Below are positions 53,191-62,631 of a stretch of 64,000 nucleotides of DNA, in pieces. The notes under the pieces were generated by a model. It was not told the DNA's origin. It saw only the letters and a program-made list of their open reading frames with translations, and did no database searches. Position 1 is the first letter of the stretch. Every line of letters starts with the position of its first letter. Both the position numbers and the translations under genes were made by a program. Location: NCBI GenBank assembly GCA_023386965.1, contig JAEWIR010000001.1:24510-88509 (forward strand), in the 5' to 3' direction. This DNA is from Bacteroidota bacterium (GTDB lineage: Bacteria; Bacteroidota; Bacteroidia; Flavobacteriales; Weeksellaceae).

Positions 53191-53628
53191 TTACGCGCCA
53201 AAAAGTCTCTGCCACTGGAAAGCCCAGGCCATCAGCAACAGTGCAACCAATCCCATAATTACCCAACCCATACGCAGGGTATCGTTGGTTTTGAATTTTT
53301 TATTGAGGATGGTAAGCAGAACTGCAGCAACAATCATAGCAAACGGATGCTCAACATAGGTGTTTCTGGCAGTCGAATCACTCATCAGGGTTCCGGCTTC
53401 GGTAGCGGCTTTAAAACCCGGTGAAAAAAAGAACAGCATCACCAGTCCTACAAGGGCCTGAAGGTGGAAGAAAATCATAGTGAACAGCGTAGATTTTCTT
53501 AATAGTTTTGAAATTTTTCCTGAATAGCCAAACATGGTAAGCAGCAGTGCCACAAGGAAAATGACTGACAGCAGAAGGATTAGATAAGCAAAACCGCGGT
53601 GTGCCTGAAGCATAATGTTGAAATCCAT
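53191..53628 (-). CDS. Four-helix membrane protein, possibly haem-binding
   Basis: 145 residues with four membrane helices (about 14-35, 46-66, 91-110, 121-138). A His sits near or in several helices: AHRGF (about 9-11), FFHLQAL (about 54-58) and EHPFAM (about 92-95). The His positions resemble those of small cytochrome b-type proteins, and homologues are sometimes labelled cytochrome b, but haem binding is an inference. A TATCTTTG -7 element lies upstream on its strand (plus-strand CAAAGATA at 53652-53659), 23 bases before the ATG. It is downstream of the TonB-dependent receptor. Confidence 0.75.
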   Translation of the reverse strand: MDFNIMLQAHRGFAYLILLLSVIFLVALLLTMFGYSGKISKLLRKSTLFTMIFFHLQALVGLVMLFFFSPGFKAATEAGTLMSDSTARNTYVEHPFAMIVAAVLLTILNKKFKTNDTLRMGWVIMGLVALLLMAWAFQWQRLFGA

Positions 53629-53651
53629 AATTTATTTTTTTTAGTTAATGG

Positions 53652-53659
53652 CAAAGATA
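53652..53659 (-). promoter_or_regulatory. -7 element for the four-helix membrane protein
   Basis: CAAAGATA reads TATCTTTG on the minus strand, matching TAnnTTTG. It lies immediately after the receptor gene's terminator. Confidence 0.6.
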
Positions 53660-53663
53660 AAAA

Positions 53664-53688
53664 AAATCCCGACCTGAGGCCGGGATTT
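53664..53688 (-). terminator. Rho-independent terminator of the TonB-dependent receptor
   Basis: AAATCCCG (53664-53671) and CGGGATTT (53681-53688) pair around a 9-base loop, with an A-run on the plus strand that is a T-run on the minus strand. It lies 22 bases after the receptor stop codon. Confidence 0.88.
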
Positions 53689-53709
53689 GAGGTTGTGGAT
53701 GGGTATATC

Positions 53710-56220
53710 TTAGAAGTTAAATGTAACAGATGCATTCCAGGTTCTTCCGAAACCAAAGAATACTTCGTTTGCTTTGTTAATTCCGTTCCAGTTGTTGGCT
53801 TCAACAGCATCAGCTGGTTTGTTTGTTCGGGATTCTGCAATGTATGTAGTATCCAAAACGTTATTAACATTCACCCTGAATTTTAGTGCCTGTCCGTTAG
53901 TGAAGGCGTATTTCAGTCCTGCACCCAGATCAAGAAGACCGTAAGATGGGAGTTTAACTGCCTCTGGTAATATTTTGTCTTGATTGTCAGTAGCTTTTAA
54001 CAGTCTGTCTCCCGGTTCAAAAGCGGAATAAAGGTTGTCTGCAAATCTGTACTGAGCATCAAAGTTTAGCCAGTCTGTAATTCTGAAATCGGCTCCTAAA
54101 GCAGCTGTAAGCTGTGCAGCATCGCCTACTTTAAGGTCGTCCAGTTTCAGTGTTCCTTCATCTACGATTACATTTGTTTGATCTTCGATAAATGTAGCGG
54201 TTGGGTTTCCTTTGTAGAACCAGTCACCAACTGATACCATACCGTTTACCGTTACAAAACTTGCCGGTTTCACGTTGAAATCCACTTCAACGCCTCTATG
54301 GATTTCGTTTATTCCTAAAACATTAGCATAGCCTACTACATCCACATTGTTGATTTTTCTTCTCGTGCTCATTCTCTTGAAGATGTCATCCCATGAGGTG
54401 TTGTAAAGGTTCAGATTCGCATTAAAGATTGAAGACCTGAATCCGTATCCTACTTCAAAAGAGCTTACCTTTTCATTCGTTCTGGATGGGTTTACATCAT
54501 TTCTGTTGTTAAGGAATACAGAGTTAAAAAAGGGCTGTCTTTCGTAGTAACCACCATTCACAAATACATTGTGGTTTTCGTTGATGTTGTAGTTTGCACC
54601 ACCTTTTACGTTGAAACCTACCATGTCCACTTTTTCACTCTTTTGGTTCTCTGGAGTATAAAGCATATAGTCGATTCTTTGGAAGTTCTGGTTTGAAACC
54701 GATCCCTGAACAAATGCAGATAATGCATTATTGGAATATTCCAACTGCCCGAAACCGCCCAGCCAGTTTACAATACCGTCGTTGCTGTAACCTGCCTGAT
54801 CCTTAATATCGTTGGTAGAGCCGCCGAAAGGATTCCAGGTGGGAGACGGGGAGAAGGTATCACTGATTACGTTTGGTTTGTTATTAACGTTACTTGTGTC
54901 GGTATATGAACTGTTACCCAGCAGATCAGTAAGTATTCTATAGTGGATACCTTCGTATCTTCTTCCGTCCAAACCAACTGTTGCGCTTAGGTTATCAGTG
55001 AATTTGTGATTCAAGCTGGTTATTAAGCCTAGCCAGTTGTGGGAGTTGATGGAGGATCTTCTTACAATACCGTTACTGCTACTTGCAAGATATGGTGTTT
55101 TGTTTACTGCTCCGAAGTCAGGAACCAGAACACCTTGATTCCAATTTACAATGTCGTCAAACCTTACAAGTCCTTCTGCAGTCCTTGGCAAAGTGTTATA
55201 TGCTTTTCCGTTAACTCTTCCGAAATCACCGGTACCGCCACCTCTGCCAAATGAAGCATAAACTACGGAATTTAATTTTGTAAGGTCGCTAATTTTCCAA
55301 TCCCAGTTTAGGGACATTACCGGCTTATGGTAATAATTTCTCGTCATGGAGTACTCTTCACCGTTCAGGTAACCCCAGTTTTGGTTGTATCTTCTGTTTG
55401 GCTCGTCTTCGGTGCCTCCAAATTTGATGTGGTCACTGATTGAAGACTGGAAAGATCTTTGGTTGTGCCACTGCGGCGCTCCTGTGATCGTGAACTGAAA
55501 ATCGTGCTTTGCGCTAGGGTTGAAGCCTAAAGCGAAGTAGTAGTTGTAGCCTTCAAACTCAGTTCCGTCAGCATACATAGAACCTGCTGTTCTACTCATC
55601 AGGAAAGAAGAAGACCAACCAGCAGCGCCTTTTCCTGTATTGTAGGAGAAGAGTGTTTTATGATAGCCGTCGTTGCCGATACCTACTGTTACATTACCCT
55701 GTCTCTTCTTGTCTGCTGCTCTGGTAAGTACGTTGATAGTACCACCCACTGAAGCGATTGCTAACTTAGAAGAACCCAATCCACGCTGTACCTGCATTGC
55801 AGAAGTTACATCGGAAAGACCAGACCAGTTAGACCAGTATACAGAGCCATTCTCCATGTCGTTTACAGGTACACCATTGATCATTACTGCTGTGTTTCTC
55901 TGATCGAAACCTCTAACGTTAATTCTGGAATCCCCAAAACCCCCACCGGATTTGGTTGCATAAACTGAAGGAGTAGTGTTAAGGATTTCGGGAAACTCCT
56001 GGTTACCCAATTTCTCCACTATTACAGCTTCCTTGATTGTAGATACCGCTACAGGAGTCTTTCTGTCTTTTGCAATATCGGCAACACCAGAAAGAACTAC
56101 TTCTTCAATGTCGGTCTCTTTTCTGATTGTGTCATTTACAGTTTGTGCAAAGTACACGCTGGCTGTAGACAGCGTAACTACTGCCGTAAGCATTGATTTC
56201 TTCAGAGGATTAAAATTCAT
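53710..56220 (-). CDS. TonB-dependent outer-membrane receptor
   Basis: 836 residues. Signal peptide about 1-26 (ending SVYFAQ), then a TonB-box-like EEVVLSG and a plug domain (about 45-160: ESFPEILNTTPS-type, RGFDQRNTAVMINGVPVNDMENG, GGTINVLTRAA). A 22-strand barrel follows to the C-terminal Phe (ASVTFNF). It has no N-terminal carboxypeptidase-like extension and no SusD partner, so it is not a polysaccharide-utilisation SusC. The substrate (siderophore, vitamin or other) cannot be told. A TAnnTTTG -7 element (plus-strand CAAAAATA, 56254-56261) lies 33 bases upstream. Confidence 0.93.
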   Translation of the reverse strand: MNFNPLKKSMLTAVVTLSTASVYFAQTVNDTIRKETDIEEVVLSGVADIAKDRKTPVAVSTIKEAVIVEKLGNQEFPEILNTTPSVYATKSGGGFGDSRINVRGFDQRNTAVMINGVPVNDMENGSVYWSNWSGLSDVTSAMQVQRGLGSSKLAIASVGGTINVLTRAADKKRQGNVTVGIGNDGYHKTLFSYNTGKGAAGWSSSFLMSRTAGSMYADGTEFEGYNYYFALGFNPSAKHDFQFTITGAPQWHNQRSFQSSISDHIKFGGTEDEPNRRYNQNWGYLNGEEYSMTRNYYHKPVMSLNWDWKISDLTKLNSVVYASFGRGGGTGDFGRVNGKAYNTLPRTAEGLVRFDDIVNWNQGVLVPDFGAVNKTPYLASSSNGIVRRSSINSHNWLGLITSLNHKFTDNLSATVGLDGRRYEGIHYRILTDLLGNSSYTDTSNVNNKPNVISDTFSPSPTWNPFGGSTNDIKDQAGYSNDGIVNWLGGFGQLEYSNNALSAFVQGSVSNQNFQRIDYMLYTPENQKSEKVDMVGFNVKGGANYNINENHNVFVNGGYYERQPFFNSVFLNNRNDVNPSRTNEKVSSFEVGYGFRSSIFNANLNLYNTSWDDIFKRMSTRRKINNVDVVGYANVLGINEIHRGVEVDFNVKPASFVTVNGMVSVGDWFYKGNPTATFIEDQTNVIVDEGTLKLDDLKVGDAAQLTAALGADFRITDWLNFDAQYRFADNLYSAFEPGDRLLKATDNQDKILPEAVKLPSYGLLDLGAGLKYAFTNGQALKFRVNVNNVLDTTYIAESRTNKPADAVEANNWNGINKANEVFFGFGRTWNASVTFNF

Positions 56221-56253
56221 ATCAAATAATTAGAGATTATTATTTCTGCGCTG

Positions 56254-56261
56254 CAAAAATA
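56254..56261 (-). promoter_or_regulatory. -7 element for the TonB-dependent receptor
   Basis: CAAAAATA reads TATTTTTG on the minus strand and matches TAnnTTTG. The rest of the 224-base gap to nadC is AT-rich, with a 7-bp TGTTATG/CATAACA hairpin (56377-56395) of unknown role. Confidence 0.45.
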
Positions 56262-56444
56262 ATCTTTAATTATTTAAGAAGTATTAACATTGGGTTAATT
56301 ATTGGAAAATAAGATTCTGTAAGGTTTAAGTTATTGATTTAGAATACTGTGGCTAATGTAGACCTGATTAATATCATGTTATGCGCTCCATAACACATTG
56401 CGTAATTATCAAAAAAAATAATATATAAGGCGTCTGTAAATAAT

Positions 56445-57308
56445 TTAATCCTGAACAGCTTTAAGGCTTAAATCTATATTAGCTGCAGAGTGCGTTAGGG
56501 CGCCCGCTGATATAAAATCCACGCCCGTGGCAGCTACGCTGTGCAGCATGTCTCTTGTAATGCCGCCTGAAGCTTCGCTCTCACATTTGCCGTTGATGAG
56601 CTGAACAGCTTTAGCCATTGTTTCCACATCCATATTATCGAGCATAATTCGGTGAACCCCCGCTTTTATGGCTTCTTCCACTTCCTCCAGAGTACGGGTT
56701 TCCACTTCAATTTTAAGGGGCTTCTTCATTTTCTTTACATAATCTTTTGCCATCTTCACCGCGTTGGTGATGCTGCCGTTATAATCAATATGGTTGTCCT
56801 TCAGCATGATCATGTCGTAAAGCCCGTAACGGTGATTGGTGCCGCCGCCAATGGCCACCGCCCATTTTTCACAGATGCGGAAGTTAGGAGTAGTCTTTCT
56901 GGTGTCCAGTAACTTTGTTTTCGTACCCAGCAGCCTGGAATCCCATTCGTGGGTCATGGTGGCAATGCCGCTCATACGCTGCATGCAGTTCAGCACCAGC
57001 CTTTCTGTTGAAAGTATCGAACGTGCACTCCCTGTGACATAAAAAGCAATATCTCCCACCTTCGCCTGCTGGCCGTCCTCAATCAGAACTTCAACTTTAA
57101 GGTTCTTATCAAATTGGTTAAAGATGATCTTAGCCAGTTCCACGCCTGCCAGAATGCAGTCTTCCTTTACCAGAAGCTTGGCTTTTTGCTGAAGGTCTTT
57201 AGGTATTGTGGAAAGCGTAGAGTGGTCGCCATCCTGTATATCTTCTTCCAGAGCGTTTTTTATAAAAGTCTTAAGTGCTTCTTTGGTTATGTAGGCCGGT
57301 TTTTTCAT
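56445..57308 (-). CDS. nadC: Nicotinate-nucleotide diphosphorylase (carboxylating)
   Basis: 287 residues from the ATG at 57308; the longer frame starts at a TTG. It converts quinolinate and PRPP to nicotinate mononucleotide in de novo NAD synthesis. Family segments are EEDIQDGDHS near the start, LNCMQRMSGIATMTHEW, DTRKTTPNFRICEKWAVAIGGGTNHRYGLYDMIMLKDNH (read in parts, about 135-175) and KIEVETRTLEE. It is the third gene of the nadB, sulfurtransferase, nadC run. A TACCTTTG -7-like element at 57321-57328 (minus) lies 12 bases upstream, so it may also start on its own. Confidence 0.96.
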   Translation of the reverse strand: MKKPAYITKEALKTFIKNALEEDIQDGDHSTLSTIPKDLQQKAKLLVKEDCILAGVELAKIIFNQFDKNLKVEVLIEDGQQAKVGDIAFYVTGSARSILSTERLVLNCMQRMSGIATMTHEWDSRLLGTKTKLLDTRKTTPNFRICEKWAVAIGGGTNHRYGLYDMIMLKDNHIDYNGSITNAVKMAKDYVKKMKKPLKIEVETRTLEEVEEAIKAGVHRIMLDNMDVETMAKAVQLINGKCESEASGGITRDMLHSVAATGVDFISAGALTHSAANIDLSLKAVQD

Positions 57309-57343
57309 GTTGGTTTTTTTCAAAGGTAAATGTAAAGAAGATT

Positions 57344-58195
57344 TTATTTTGAAGCTGTGGTAGCAATGGGTTTGTCATTTCGGCTCCATTCACTCCAGGA
57401 GCCAACGTAAAGTTTAGGTAAAGGCAGGTCTGCATATTCCATGGCAAGTAGGGTATGGCACGCCGTAACTCCCGAGCCGCAATGCACTGCGGTTTTTTCA
57501 GGGTCAAAGGTCCCCAGATTTTCTGTGAAATAAGTCTTCAGGATTTCAGGCTTTTTAAACCTTCCGTTTTCATCCAGATTGTTTTTAAAAGGAAGATTAA
57601 CAGCGTTAGGGATATGGCCGGCCACCAGGTCAATAGGTTCAGTTACTCCATTGTAGCGCTCGGCTTCCCGCACGTCTATGATGATATGGTCTGGATTTGT
57701 AGAAAAATGCCCGACACCTTCCAAATCGGTTACAGGCAGTTTCCATTCGTGTAAATCAGGCAGTTCAGATACTGTAGTTTTAGGAACTTCGGAAGTAACC
57801 GATAAACCAGCACTTTCGGCTGCTTGCAAGCCGCCATCCAAAACCTGTGTTTTTTCAAAACCCGCCGCCCTCATCATCCACCACAACCGTGCTGCTGCGT
57901 TCGAGGCATTTTTATCATCATAAACAATCACATGGGATTCTCTGGTAACGCCAACACGTTTCAGTACTTCGGCAAAATCATGCGGCGTGGGCAAAGGATG
58001 CCGGCCACCATTTTTTGCATCAGTTGATATTTGTGCTAAATCCTCATTCAGATCAATATAATGCGCACCTACTATGTGTTTTTTCTGATATCTTTCATAA
58101 GCCTGCGCTCCGCTGCCGGCATCGATTAGCACTATAAGGTCGTTGTGCATTGCAGAAGCAAGTTCTTCAGGCGAGATAATGGGTGGGACTTTCAT
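57344..58195 (-). CDS. Rhodanese-type sulfurtransferase (3-mercaptopyruvate type)
   Basis: 283 residues with two rhodanese domains: an inactive N-terminal one (about 10-130, ending WWMMRAAGFEKTQVLDGG) and an active C-terminal one (about 150-280). The active-site loop is C239-G-S-G-V-T-A in VHCGSGVTACHTLLAME. The CGSGVT form is typical of 3-mercaptopyruvate sulfurtransferases (SseA), whereas thiosulfate sulfurtransferases carry CRKGVT. It could supply persulfide sulfur for Fe-S or thiolation reactions. It lies between nadB and nadC, 53 bases after nadB and 35 before nadC. Confidence 0.93.
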   Translation of the reverse strand: MKVPPIISPEELASAMHNDLIVLIDAGSGAQAYERYQKKHIVGAHYIDLNEDLAQISTDAKNGGRHPLPTPHDFAEVLKRVGVTRESHVIVYDDKNASNAAARLWWMMRAAGFEKTQVLDGGLQAAESAGLSVTSEVPKTTVSELPDLHEWKLPVTDLEGVGHFSTNPDHIIIDVREAERYNGVTEPIDLVAGHIPNAVNLPFKNNLDENGRFKKPEILKTYFTENLGTFDPEKTAVHCGSGVTACHTLLAMEYADLPLPKLYVGSWSEWSRNDKPIATTASK

Positions 58196-58248
58196 TTGCT
58201 GATTTTTTTATATAGCCTGATTGCGGTTAGTGGGTGTGCCTGTATTCC

Positions 58249-59823
58249 TCACCTCAGGTCTTTATTGTAAAAGGAACCTTTATTCTCCTTCATTTGCAGC
58301 GAATGTTTGATGATGAGGTAGGAGACATTAACGAGGTTTCTAAGTTCTGACAGTTGTGGCGACAGGATGGAGTAGTTATAAAGTTCAGTTACCGCATCAA
58401 AAATTTCCTGCTGTTTTCGTTTGGCCAGAAGCAGGCGCTCATTGCTCCGCACAATGCTCACCAGGTCACTCATCATTTCCTGAAGCTGCCGGCGCAGGTA
58501 GGTGATGATCACCATTTCGTCCATCATCTTCATACCCGCTTCGTTCCATTCCGGTACCGCTTTCAGGTCATCAAAGTTAAAATCGTTGACGGTAAGGAGT
58601 TCTACTGTCTTCAGTGCGGCTTTGTGACCGAACACCAAACCTTCCAGAAGTGAATTGGAGGCCAGCCTGTTGGCACCGTGGAGTCCGGAATTGGTGCATT
58701 CGCCTACAGCGAAGAGGTTTTTTATAGAACTCTGACCGTCACGGTCCACTTCGATGCCGCCCATCAGATAGTGGCAGGCCGGAACTACAGGAATAAGCTG
58801 TTTGAAAGGGTCAATGCCTTCGCTCAGACATTTCTGGTAGATGTTCGGGAAGTGTTCCACAAATTTTTCACGGTCCATTTCACGGCAGTCCAGACCTACA
58901 TAATCATCACCCGAAATTTTAAGTTCATTGTCAATGGCCCGGGCTACGATATCGCGCGAAGCAAGCTCTTCACGCTCGTCATATTTATGCATGAATTTTT
59001 CGCCGTTTTTCAGACGAAGCTTGGCACCGTCGCCGCGCAGGGCCTCGGAAATAAGGAATAGCATACCGTCCCGTTTGGAATATAAAGCAGTAGGGTGGAA
59101 CTGATAATACTGCATATTGGAAACCTTACCGCGCGCACGGTGCACAAATGCAATCCCATCGCCCGTAGCAATTTCAGGATTGGTGGTGTTTTTGTAAACG
59201 TGTCCCGCCCCGCCTGTAGCTACTAGGGTGATCTTGGCCGTTATTTTCTTTATTTTCTTATTTTTCGCATCCAGAATATAGGCGCCATAACAGGAAATAG
59301 CACCTTCTATAAGTTCCTTACCGGGTACGTGGTGCTGCGTAATGAGGTCGATGACATAATGGTGAGGCAAAATCTCAATATTTGGAGATTTTGTGATGGT
59401 CTCCAGTAAAGCCCGCTCAATTTCGGCACCCGTGATATCTTTATGGTGAACGATCCGGTTTTCGGTATGTCCGCCCTCGCGGCCCAGTTTAAAGTCGCCG
59501 TCTTTTTCCATGTCGAAGCGCGTGCCCCAGTCCACCAGTTCCTGAAAACGTTCCGGACCTTCACTGATCACCATCTTTACCGTCTCCAGATTATTCTCAC
59601 CATCGCCGGCGCGCATGGTATCGTCTATATGTTTCTGGAAGTTATCTTTGTTGAAATCGGTAACTACCGCCAGCCCGCCCTGCGCGTATTTGGTATTGCT
59701 TTCATCCTCATCGGCTTTTGTAACGATGATGATTTTGGCCTCAGGCATCCTTTCGGAAATTTTGATGGCGTAAGAAAGTCCAGAAATCCCGGAGCCAATG
59801 ACAAGTACATCTGCTTTGATCAT
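58249..59823 (-). CDS. nadB: L-aspartate oxidase
   Basis: 524 residues. FAD-dependent oxidation of L-aspartate to iminoaspartate, the first step of de novo NAD synthesis. The N-terminal Rossmann motif VIGSGISGLSYAIKI binds FAD. TKADEDESNTKYAQGG, GREGGHTENRIVHHKDITG, HPTALYS and CTNSGLHGANRLASNSLLEGLVFG are NadB/FrdA family segments with the substrate-binding His and Arg. The C-terminal helical domain follows. NadA, which uses iminoaspartate, is not in this window. It lies six bases after the nitroreductase gene and upstream of the sulfurtransferase. Confidence 0.96.
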   Translation of the reverse strand: MIKADVLVIGSGISGLSYAIKISERMPEAKIIIVTKADEDESNTKYAQGGLAVVTDFNKDNFQKHIDDTMRAGDGENNLETVKMVISEGPERFQELVDWGTRFDMEKDGDFKLGREGGHTENRIVHHKDITGAEIERALLETITKSPNIEILPHHYVIDLITQHHVPGKELIEGAISCYGAYILDAKNKKIKKITAKITLVATGGAGHVYKNTTNPEIATGDGIAFVHRARGKVSNMQYYQFHPTALYSKRDGMLFLISEALRGDGAKLRLKNGEKFMHKYDEREELASRDIVARAIDNELKISGDDYVGLDCREMDREKFVEHFPNIYQKCLSEGIDPFKQLIPVVPACHYLMGGIEVDRDGQSSIKNLFAVGECTNSGLHGANRLASNSLLEGLVFGHKAALKTVELLTVNDFNFDDLKAVPEWNEAGMKMMDEMVIITYLRRQLQEMMSDLVSIVRSNERLLLAKRKQQEIFDAVTELYNYSILSPQLSELRNLVNVSYLIIKHSLQMKENKGSFYNKDLR

Positions 59824-59829
59824 GTTTTC

Positions 59830-60450
59830 TTATAAAAATTTAAACAGTTTGTCGTCCGGCTTCCGCACTTTTTTCATTCGCTGAAAATCGTCATCTTCGG
59901 CACGGTAGCCCAGCGCTAAGGTCACTGCCACGCCTTCAGCATCGGTGTCCAGTTTCAATATCTTTTCAAGCACCTCTTTTTTGAACCCTTCCATGGGACA
60001 GGTGTCCACGTTTTCCAGCGCGGCGGCAAACATCAGGTTGCCCAGGACAATATAAGCCTGTTTTTCGGCCCATTGCTGTACTTCTATATTTTGAGTGTAG
60101 GCTTCAATACCTCTACGGAACATTTCCATGCTTTCCACCGGAACTTCACGGACTTGCGAGATATGCCGGAAATAGCCGTCCACGTAATGTCCGTCCACCT
60201 CCTTTTTTGCTATGATCACTATAAGGTGAGAGCAGCTGGAAATTTGCGATGGATTATGAAAGGCGGGAATAAGTTTGCTTAACATGTCTTGGCTCTGCAC
60301 CACCAGAATCTTATAAGGCTGCAGGCCCAGCGAACTGGCGGAAAGTTTGCCGGCCTCCAGAATATCCCTTACCGTTGCTTTGGCCACTTTTCTGTCTGGA
60401 TCAAATTTTTTTACTGAATAGCGCTTCTGCAAAGATTCAATATAGTTCAT
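59830..60450 (-). CDS. NAD(P)H-dependent nitroreductase-family oxidoreductase
   Basis: 206 residues, the FMN-dependent NfsB/nitroreductase fold. The opening RYSVKKFDPDRKV carries the FMN-binding basic segment, GKLSASSLGLQPYKILVVQS is the second FMN contact, and the C-terminal GVAVTLALGYRAEDD ends the domain. Substrates may be quinones, nitroaromatics or similar. It directly precedes nadB (6-base gap). A TATATTTG -7 element (plus-strand CAAATATA, 60455-60462) lies four bases before the ATG, which would give a leaderless or near-leaderless transcript. Confidence 0.9.
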   Translation of the reverse strand: MNYIESLQKRYSVKKFDPDRKVAKATVRDILEAGKLSASSLGLQPYKILVVQSQDMLSKLIPAFHNPSQISSCSHLIVIIAKKEVDGHYVDGYFRHISQVREVPVESMEMFRRGIEAYTQNIEVQQWAEKQAYIVLGNLMFAAALENVDTCPMEGFKKEVLEKILKLDTDAEGVAVTLALGYRAEDDDFQRMKKVRKPDDKLFKFL

Positions 60451-60538
60451 GAAACAAATATAGGAAAAGTAGAAGGATAGATCTGTGCAGGATGTGATTT
60501 GTTCACCTGTATTTTCGAGTCAGAGTCACACCGTTTTA

Positions 60539-61018
60539 TCAGAATAAGCCACCGTCTTTCTGGCTTTCAAAATAAGTATCCACGTCCAGCACGAGGGATT
60601 GTGCAGCTTTCACCGCCAGCTGGTCGCAGATTTCATTTTCCACATGTCCGGCGTGACCCTTTACCCAGTGAAAAGTGGTTTTGTGGGTTTTCAATAACGG
60701 AACTAAACGGCTCCACAGGTCGGGATTCTTTACGTTTTTAAAACCTTTCTTTATCCAGCCATAAATCCATTTCTGGTTGATGGCATCGGAAACATATTTG
60801 CTGTCGGTAAAAATGTGGATGTCATTTTCCGGCGACTTCAGTTTTTCCAGCGCCACAATCACCGCCATAAGTTCCATACGGTTGTTGGTGGTTAGCCGGA
60901 AACCTTTGGAAAAACGTTTTTCATAGTTCTTTTCCGGCACCTTCATCACAATACCGTAACCGCCCTTGCCGGGATTGCCACTGCAGGCACCGTCTGTGTA
61001 GATTTCAATTCTCAGCAT
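60539..61018 (-). CDS. rnhA: Ribonuclease HI
   Basis: 159 residues. It degrades RNA in RNA-DNA hybrids. The metal-binding acidic residues D9, E49, D72 and D132 fall in the expected motifs IYTDGACSGNPG, NNRMELMAV, FTDSKYV and ENEICDQLA, with the catalytic His in KGHAGH. Length is normal (E. coli 155). It lies 13 bases after dnaB and is probably co-transcribed. Confidence 0.97.
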   Translation of the reverse strand: MLRIEIYTDGACSGNPGKGGYGIVMKVPEKNYEKRFSKGFRLTTNNRMELMAVIVALEKLKSPENDIHIFTDSKYVSDAINQKWIYGWIKKGFKNVKNPDLWSRLVPLLKTHKTTFHWVKGHAGHVENEICDQLAVKAAQSLVLDVDTYFESQKDGGLF

Positions 61019-61031
61019 TAAATCTCAGTTC

Positions 61032-62627
61032 CTAGAATGCAAAATCGTCATCATCGTCCAGGTCATTCATGGAGGAACCGGATAAGCCTGAAACTCCGGA
61101 ATTATCCGGCAGGTCAAAAGCAGCCCCCGGCTGGATTGTTGTTTTGATCTTTTCAAATCCGCTGGGTTCGTCCTGCTGTCCAAAATTGGATGGCTGATAG
61201 CCGTACCCGCCTCCAAAGAGATCGAGGTCGGCAAATTTCGCGATGTTTTTGTGGAAGGATAACCGAACATCTGCTGTGGCACCGTTCCTGTGTTTTGCGA
61301 TGATGAGCTCTGCCTGGTTTTCGGTCGGCGTTTCGGCACCGTCTTCATCATTGTCCCAGGTCGCGATTTTATAATATTCCGGGCGGAAAATGAAGGACAC
61401 AATATCCGCATCCTGCTCAATAGCACCGGATTCACGCAAATCCGACAGCTGAGGTCTCTTCCCGGGTCTGGTTTCTACACTACGCGACAACTGTGACAGT
61501 GCAATTACAGGCACGTTCAGTTCCTTGGCGATGGCCTTCAGTGAACGGGAGATCGTAGCGATTTCCTGCTCCCTGTTGCCAGCACCCTTCCCGGAGTTGG
61601 CGGTCATCAGCTGAAGGTAGTCCACCATAATAATCCTTACGCCATGCTGCATTACAAGTCGGCGGCATTTCGCGCGGAAGTCGAACACCGAAAGTGACGG
61701 TGTTTCATCAATATAAAGTGGCGCATTTTCCAGGGCTGACACGTTGGAGAAAAGCCTTTGCCATTCTTCATCACTCATCTGTCCTTTCCGGAGTTTTTCT
61801 GAGGAAATTCCGGTTTCCGAGGCAATCATACGTGTGATGAGCTGTACGGAAGCCATCTCCAGGGAGAAGAGCGCCATGGGAATGTCATGCTGTACCGCAA
61901 TGTTCCTGGCCATTGAAAGCAGGAATGCGGTCTTACCCATCGCCGGACGGGCCGCAATGATGATGAGGTCGGAATTCTGCCAGCCACCGGTTTCTTTATC
62001 GATATCCCGGAAACCTGACGGGATTCCGGAAATCCCTTCCTTGTCCTTCAGGGATTTTATGGTTTCAATGGCCTGCTTTACCAGTGAGTTAGCCGTGTCG
62101 AATCCTTTTTTGATGGTGCCGTTGGTGATTTCAAAGAAACTCTGTTCGGCCTTATCCAAAAGTTCGAATACATCCGTAGTTTCCTTATAAGAACTGTCAA
62201 TAACATTTGCCGAAACATTAATAAGGCTTCTCAGGATATATTTTTCCAGGATTACCCGCACGTGGTATTCGATATGCGCACTGGAGGATACGCCCAGCGT
62301 AAGTTCAATGATATAATGGTCGCCGCCGGCCTGACCCAGTTTCTCAGCTTTTTTCAGTTCGTTGATGACGGTTACCATATCCACCGGGTGGTTTTCCAGA
62401 TACATTTTCTGGATGGCCTCAAAAATGGTCTGATGCCGCGGATCGTAAAAAACATCAGGTTGCAGCAGGTCTATGGAATAATCCAGACCTTTCTTGTCTA
62501 TAAGGAAAGTGCCGATGACCAAACGTTCAAAATCCAGTGCATTTGGGGGCATTTTACCATCTGAAATAGAGAGTTCGCGGGCAAAATTTCCGTGTATAAG
62601 AGAGGATAAAGTTTCTTTTTGAGCCAT
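61032..62627 (-). CDS. dnaB: Replicative DNA helicase
   Basis: 531 residues. Hexameric 5'-3' helicase of the replication fork. An N-terminal primase-interaction domain (about 28-130) and linker precede the RecA-like motor: Walker A A226-R-P-A-M-G-K-T233, MALFSLEM, MVDYLQLM (Walker B) and LSQLSRSVETR. There is no intein. The C-terminus is a long Gly/Pro/Asp-rich tail ending DDDDDFAF. A -7 element (plus-strand CAAAGATA, 62632-62639) ends only four bases before the ATG. rnhA follows. Confidence 0.97.
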   Translation of the reverse strand: MAQKETLSSLIHGNFARELSISDGKMPPNALDFERLVIGTFLIDKKGLDYSIDLLQPDVFYDPRHQTIFEAIQKMYLENHPVDMVTVINELKKAEKLGQAGGDHYIIELTLGVSSSAHIEYHVRVILEKYILRSLINVSANVIDSSYKETTDVFELLDKAEQSFFEITNGTIKKGFDTANSLVKQAIETIKSLKDKEGISGIPSGFRDIDKETGGWQNSDLIIIAARPAMGKTAFLLSMARNIAVQHDIPMALFSLEMASVQLITRMIASETGISSEKLRKGQMSDEEWQRLFSNVSALENAPLYIDETPSLSVFDFRAKCRRLVMQHGVRIIMVDYLQLMTANSGKGAGNREQEIATISRSLKAIAKELNVPVIALSQLSRSVETRPGKRPQLSDLRESGAIEQDADIVSFIFRPEYYKIATWDNDEDGAETPTENQAELIIAKHRNGATADVRLSFHKNIAKFADLDLFGGGYGYQPSNFGQQDEPSGFEKIKTTIQPGAAFDLPDNSGVSGLSGSSMNDLDDDDDFAF

Positions 62628-62631
62628 GGTA

